Source: Punica granatum
Taxonomy: Eukaryota > Streptophyta > Magnoliopsida > Myrtales > Lythraceae
DNA length: 64,000 bases
Assembly: GCF_007655135.1 (NCBI RefSeq)
Contig: NC_045128.1
Span: 35,434,811 to 35,498,810 of the forward strand
Direction of reading: 5' to 3'
Positions within the stretch are counted from its first letter, which is position 1; the number at the start of each line of letters is the position of its first letter. The notes below the pieces were generated by a model. The model was not told where the DNA came from, did not search any database, and was given only the letters and a program-made list of their open reading frames with translations. Shown here piece after piece: positions 60,120 to 64,000 of this stretch. Both the position numbers and the translations under genes were made by a program.

Positions 60120-61700
60120 ATTCTTCAAGCCCCTCAAGTTTGCACAACTTCTCGCAGCCTTGAAGATATAAATGTTCCAATAGCTTAAGGCAAGATAAAT
60201 TTAGGCAACCGTTTGATGGACGTGCCGCCGGAGAATTTTATGCTTTCTTACTTGTGCATACTGTCAAGATCTTGGATCACAATAGTCTGTCTGCTGTCTA
60301 AGGTATCTATATACCGCAGATGCTTTGAATTCAATAAGTCCAGCAGTCTTTCAACAATGCAAGATCTAACACGCAGCCCCCTTAGAGATTCAAGCCTTTC
60401 GAGACCACGGAGATTGGTTAAAGGGCAGCCCCGTGTATCCAGAACTTTCATGGATACAAGATTCCCAAGGCCTTCAATTTCCCTGAGCATGGGGATGTCA
60501 CTTACGTGCAATTTCAACTTCTTCTTCAAGTTTGAAACATTTGGCAACCTCCCAAGTGAATAAGAGGAGTAAACTTTTTAGCAAGCATAGACTTGGGGGA
60601 AGCATGGGAAGGCATACGAGTTCTCTGCACTGAGAAATGTCAATCTCTTTCAGCCTAGTAAAAATACCCATCGCTTCCAGTAAACTGCTGATGTTTACCG
60701 ACTTCAAAACCAATGTCTCCAACTCACAAAGCTTGGCCAGGCATTCTTCCTTGATCTTGACAAATGCAATTCTTTTTAAGTGAATCAAGTCCACGAGATT
60801 CGGGAACATCAGCATTGAAGAGCCTCTAAGCTACAAGGAAGCATAGGTGTGCTCTCCAGTCTCTAACTCGGGGCAATTTTAGGATCATCAACATTGAGTA
60901 ATACCAAATTATTAAGATTTTCCATAGTATCAGGCAATCGTTTGATCCCAGTGTTTGACAAGCTGAGCTCAACCAATTGACTCCGGAATTCTTTTGAGAA
61001 ATGCACAATAATTGGCCATTAGAATTTCAAGCTTCTTCATACCTGTTGAGATAGCTAGTACTTCTATATGAGTACGATCGATGAGAAGCTAGGTCAGTTT
61101 TGTCAAAGAACCCAACTGCTCTGGCCACTACTCCCTGAGTTGCCAACAGCTCCTCATGCTTAAGGTCAGGCTATCGAGAATTCCTAAAGATAGGTCGACT
61201 GAAACCAGATTGATACAATATTCTAGAATCAATCTCCCTAAGGTTGGAAATGCGGAAAACTCAGGAGTCCTCAGTTGTTGGCATCCTGTAAGAATTAAGA
61301 ACTTTTAGCTTCACCATCTGAAAGACACAAAAGCGACAAACAGTGAGTCAAGTTTTGAGTGGGCCATACACGACAGAACCGACAGAGTGCATAATTGTTC
61401 AGGCCTTGATTGAGCTCCAAGCATTCCAGTCTTCACAGACGCTGCTCTGAGATAAATCAAGAACAACCAAATTCTCCAGATGTATACTGGCAGACAGAGA
61501 CATGTTCCAGTCATACCAACTCAAACCATTTTAGCTTCAGTAGAAGATGTTGAAAGTTTTCATAAAGTCTAGCCTCAGCTAGTTGCAAAGTCCTCAGCTT
61601 TGACAAATTTTAAACAGTTCGTCCATAAGGCAATCATCACCGTTGATGACAGGGTGGCCTTCTAGGCAGATCAACTTCAACTTCCGATGTTCCCTACTCT
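60120..61700 (-). pseudogene. Relic G: TNL linker and LRR exons only
   Basis: Linker exon about 61411-61696 (acceptor GAGTAG, then GTSEVEV; contains VVLDLSQSSVCEDWNAWSSIK-like sequence, with frame breaks) and LRR exon about 60120-61316 (MVKLKVLN start). Recognisable pieces include LAKLCELETLVLKSVNISSL (60.7 kb) and LGNLVSMKVLDTRGCPLTNL (60.4 kb), close to TNL-E/F LRRs. At least four frame breaks, and the linker donor reads GC rather than GT. No TIR or NB-ARC exon is present; upstream lies the D 3' flank. Its LRR start is the donor type for chimeric relic H. Confidence 0.75.
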
Positions 61701-61719
61701 GGAAAAGGCACAAAATCAA

Positions 61720-63214
61720 CCATACCACTTATTATCTCACAAAATGTGCTAAGACGATAAAGTAGGGCAACTTTGAAACTTCATCACGACATTTGTTTGG
61801 TTGAATTAATTAAAGGGGTGGAATCTTTTTCTTGCGACCCAGTTATTTCGTGAGAATATTTCTCTTCTTCTGCAGAAGTTTACAACACATGATCATTAAA
61901 GAAAGGTATCTGTCTCGTCTCAGCTGATTGTAGCTGAAAGAGGAAGACGGAAAGAGAGAAGAACATCCATTGAAAGGAAGATTAGTATGCACCGGTCTTC
62001 CATGGATGGCTTGGTTCTCACTCCTCTACAAAATTTAGGACTCCGAAGGAAACATATTTTGCAAAGCAGAGACCACATGGGAACTGTGTATCTCTATGCT
62101 TTATATTATTTTTTCTTTGTTAAATCTGTCGAGAATTGGTACCCTCTATTGACTCAAAAACTCTTTACCGTGTGGTACTGTCAACTTCTTGCTTTTTAGG
62201 ATTCCATTTGGTTACTTTTTCGAGAGAAAAAGAAAGAGTTGTGTCATGCTTGCTTGATAAAGACAGATTGAAACCCAATATAAGAACAGAATCAAGGTTG
62301 GAACAAAGGAAGTTGGTTTAGAAACTGATGTAGACACGTTAAAGAGGAAGTGCGTGACAATACCCGCGAAAATTGATCAGGGAGCTTTTTACTTGAAATT
62401 TCATACGTAGACTAACATAACACAGGGAAGTACACTGAGTGGGATAAAAAAGCATAAATCAACTCCTATTTTTTGCTACTCTCCCAGTGCAGCATCCTTG
62501 TTAATGAAGTCATCGCAGAAAATTACCCCCTGTCGGAGGATATGTCGAAATTTAGAGTATCATAACAATATCACATATCTGAAAATTTAAAGAAAGGACA
62601 TTGCATAGGGCATTTTCATTTAACTGACGTAACATCCCAAGATACAAGAAAAATATGAGGCACCAACTGTTTTTTCTTGAGTTGGCTCTGTGAGCTTCAC
62701 CGTTTGGCTCTTCAAATAGTAGGAAAAAACGAGAGCCTTTCCTTTTCTATTTTATGAGTTAGGATATTTTATCCGTAATTGAACAAATAACATTATGTAC
62801 ATGGAACGAAAAGTACACAGAATAATCCAAACAACATATGGGAAGGATAAAGAGGAACAGAAGAAAAAGCTGAAACAAAGAGGTACGAGGAAGCCTGTCG
62901 AGTTCTACTCCACAGGATAGCATATCTGAAGGTGACATGGCTTCTGCATGCAGCCCCCAACAGCCAGTCCAACAATGCAGAAGGATGGCATTCTGGGATT
63001 TGCAATGTCCAAAACTTCCCATTTTTTCAAGTATCTTCTTTTAGTTTTCTCTCGCTAAGTTGCAGCGTCCGCCTTATAGTTTGAGCGAAATTCCAAATTC
63101 TTACACCATCTATTTCACCAATCATTTGAAAATGAGAATCTAGTCGGTAATGCATGGCAGCATCCACATTAAAACTCTCCTCTTCACCCCTCCCTGCTAA
63201 GAGCACTTTTTACC
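61720..63214 (-). other. 3' flank of TNL-D
   Basis: From about 62035 it aligns with 13835-14984 (B 3' flank). 61720-62030 is a short unassigned spacer. No gene supported. Confidence 0.55.
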
Positions 63215-64000
63215 ATACAGCCTTAATTCCGATAATTTCTCTAAATTTGAAAGATCTGCCGGTGTCTGAAAGGAGTAACAGTCTGAAACATTCAGCTTAT
63301 ACAGTCCAACTGGAAGCACAGGAAGGCAAAGAACTTCAATGCAATCCTGAATAGAAAGTTCTTTGAGTTGAGAAAGGGTAGACCTCTTGTGGTAATGTGC
63401 TAACGCATATCATTACCAACTTTGATAGGTTCCCAATCTCAGGAGGAACTTGCTCGTGTTTATAACATTTTGAGAAACAAAGTTCCTTTAAATTAGTGAG
63501 ACGAGGGAAAAAGGAAACCATTGATTTACAGATAATCTGCAGAGAAATTAGAGTACACGGAAGCTCTGGGAGAGTCTGGAGCCTCTGGCATCCCGTTAAA
63601 TCGAGACTCTGTAGATGGGAAAGCCTGCTAATGCTTATTGGAAGGCTATCGAGTTGTGTGTGGTTTAATGTCAAGAGCTTCAACAATGACAGCCTCTGAA
63701 GTTCGTCGGAATGATCCCTTTCAATTCCTTACACTTGGATGCGTTTGTTAATTTAAGCTTCTCCAGCATCCAAAGAGTAACAGGGAACTGCTCCACAAGA
63801 CTACTATCAATGTTAAGAATTTCCAAACTGCTCAAGTTTCCAACAGAATCGGGCAAACTTCGAATTGTCATATTCGATAAGTTCAGCTCAGTCAATGAAC
63901 TTAAAGGGCCGTTGGAGTCTGAAAGTTCTGCTAATGACCCAATCGAATCTGGAAGTTTGGTTATACTACTGCAATCCAACACGAGATCTTCAAGAGGAGT
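63215..64000 (-). pseudogene. TNL-D: LRR exon of a third B-type TNL pseudogene, cut by the window edge
   Basis: Minus-strand LRR sequence in broken frames. 63680-63982 (SITKLPDSIGSLAEL ... ) ends at the same NFRGCHC-stop frameshift as in B. 63336-63686 (LKLLTLNHTQLDSLP ... ) ends at the same PQEVYPFSTQ frameshift as B and C. The distal LRR is absent, with the junction to the 3' flank near 63215. NB-ARC and TIR exons would lie beyond 64000. Confidence 0.85.

Overview
The window is nuclear DNA of a flowering plant: intron-split genes, AT-rich spacers, plant-type transposons, and disease-resistance receptors of the TIR-NB-ARC-LRR (TNL) class, which points to a eudicot. The short hydrophobic N-terminal segment before the TIR domain and the overall layout resemble the flax L6 type. 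A rosid, perhaps of the Myrtales, is my guess; the sequence does not prove it. Every TNL copy and relic lies on the minus strand.

Layout (window order; transcription runs right to left). 1-2.0 kb: AT-rich flank. 3.06-7.59 kb: TNL-A, a pseudogene with at least four disabling lesions. 7.8-12.5 kb: repeat-rich spacer. 12.66-13.82 kb: orphan first exon and a chimeric TNL relic. 14.98-18.74 kb: TNL-B, a pseudogene. 19-22.9 kb: AT-rich DNA with a foldback element and a 45-bp poly-C tract. 23.0-25.4 kb: a broken multi-pass membrane-protein gene plus an inverted copy of its first exon. 25.86-31.94 kb: TNL-E, with a long LRR region and one nonsense codon. 32.4-33.5 kb: Ty1-copia debris. 34.35-37.93 kb: TNL-C, a pseudogene. 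39.9-41.5 kb: second broken copy of the membrane-protein gene. 42.3-47.3 kb: TNL-F, a pseudogene. 48.5-50.2 kb: a TRIM-like element and a Mutator-type element with a 9-bp target duplication. 55.25-59.78 kb: TNL-Z, the only copy whose four exons join into an unbroken frame (1274 aa). 60.1-61.7 kb: relic G. 63.2-64 kb: the 3' part of TNL-D, a pseudogene that runs off the window.

Two nested duplications explain most of the layout. The blocks [B, membrane gene, E] and [C, membrane gene, F] are tandem copies 15-19 kb apart. The blocks [flank, A, relic, B] and [flank, Z, G, D] are copies about 48-52 kb apart. B and C, and in part D, share the same frameshifts and the same LRR deletion, so an already dead gene was copied. 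Insertions present in only one member of a pair (two MITEs with intact TAA/TTA target duplications, one TRIM-like element) order the events.

Functionally the locus would supply at most one full receptor (Z) and one possibly active truncated receptor (E, about 1307 aa, without the N-terminal membrane segment its sister F encodes). The other copies look like raw material for recombination or small-RNA production. I found no RNA genes and no CRISPR arrays. Coordinates of degraded features are approximate; splice sites were read by eye from GT/AG signals and reading-frame continuity.
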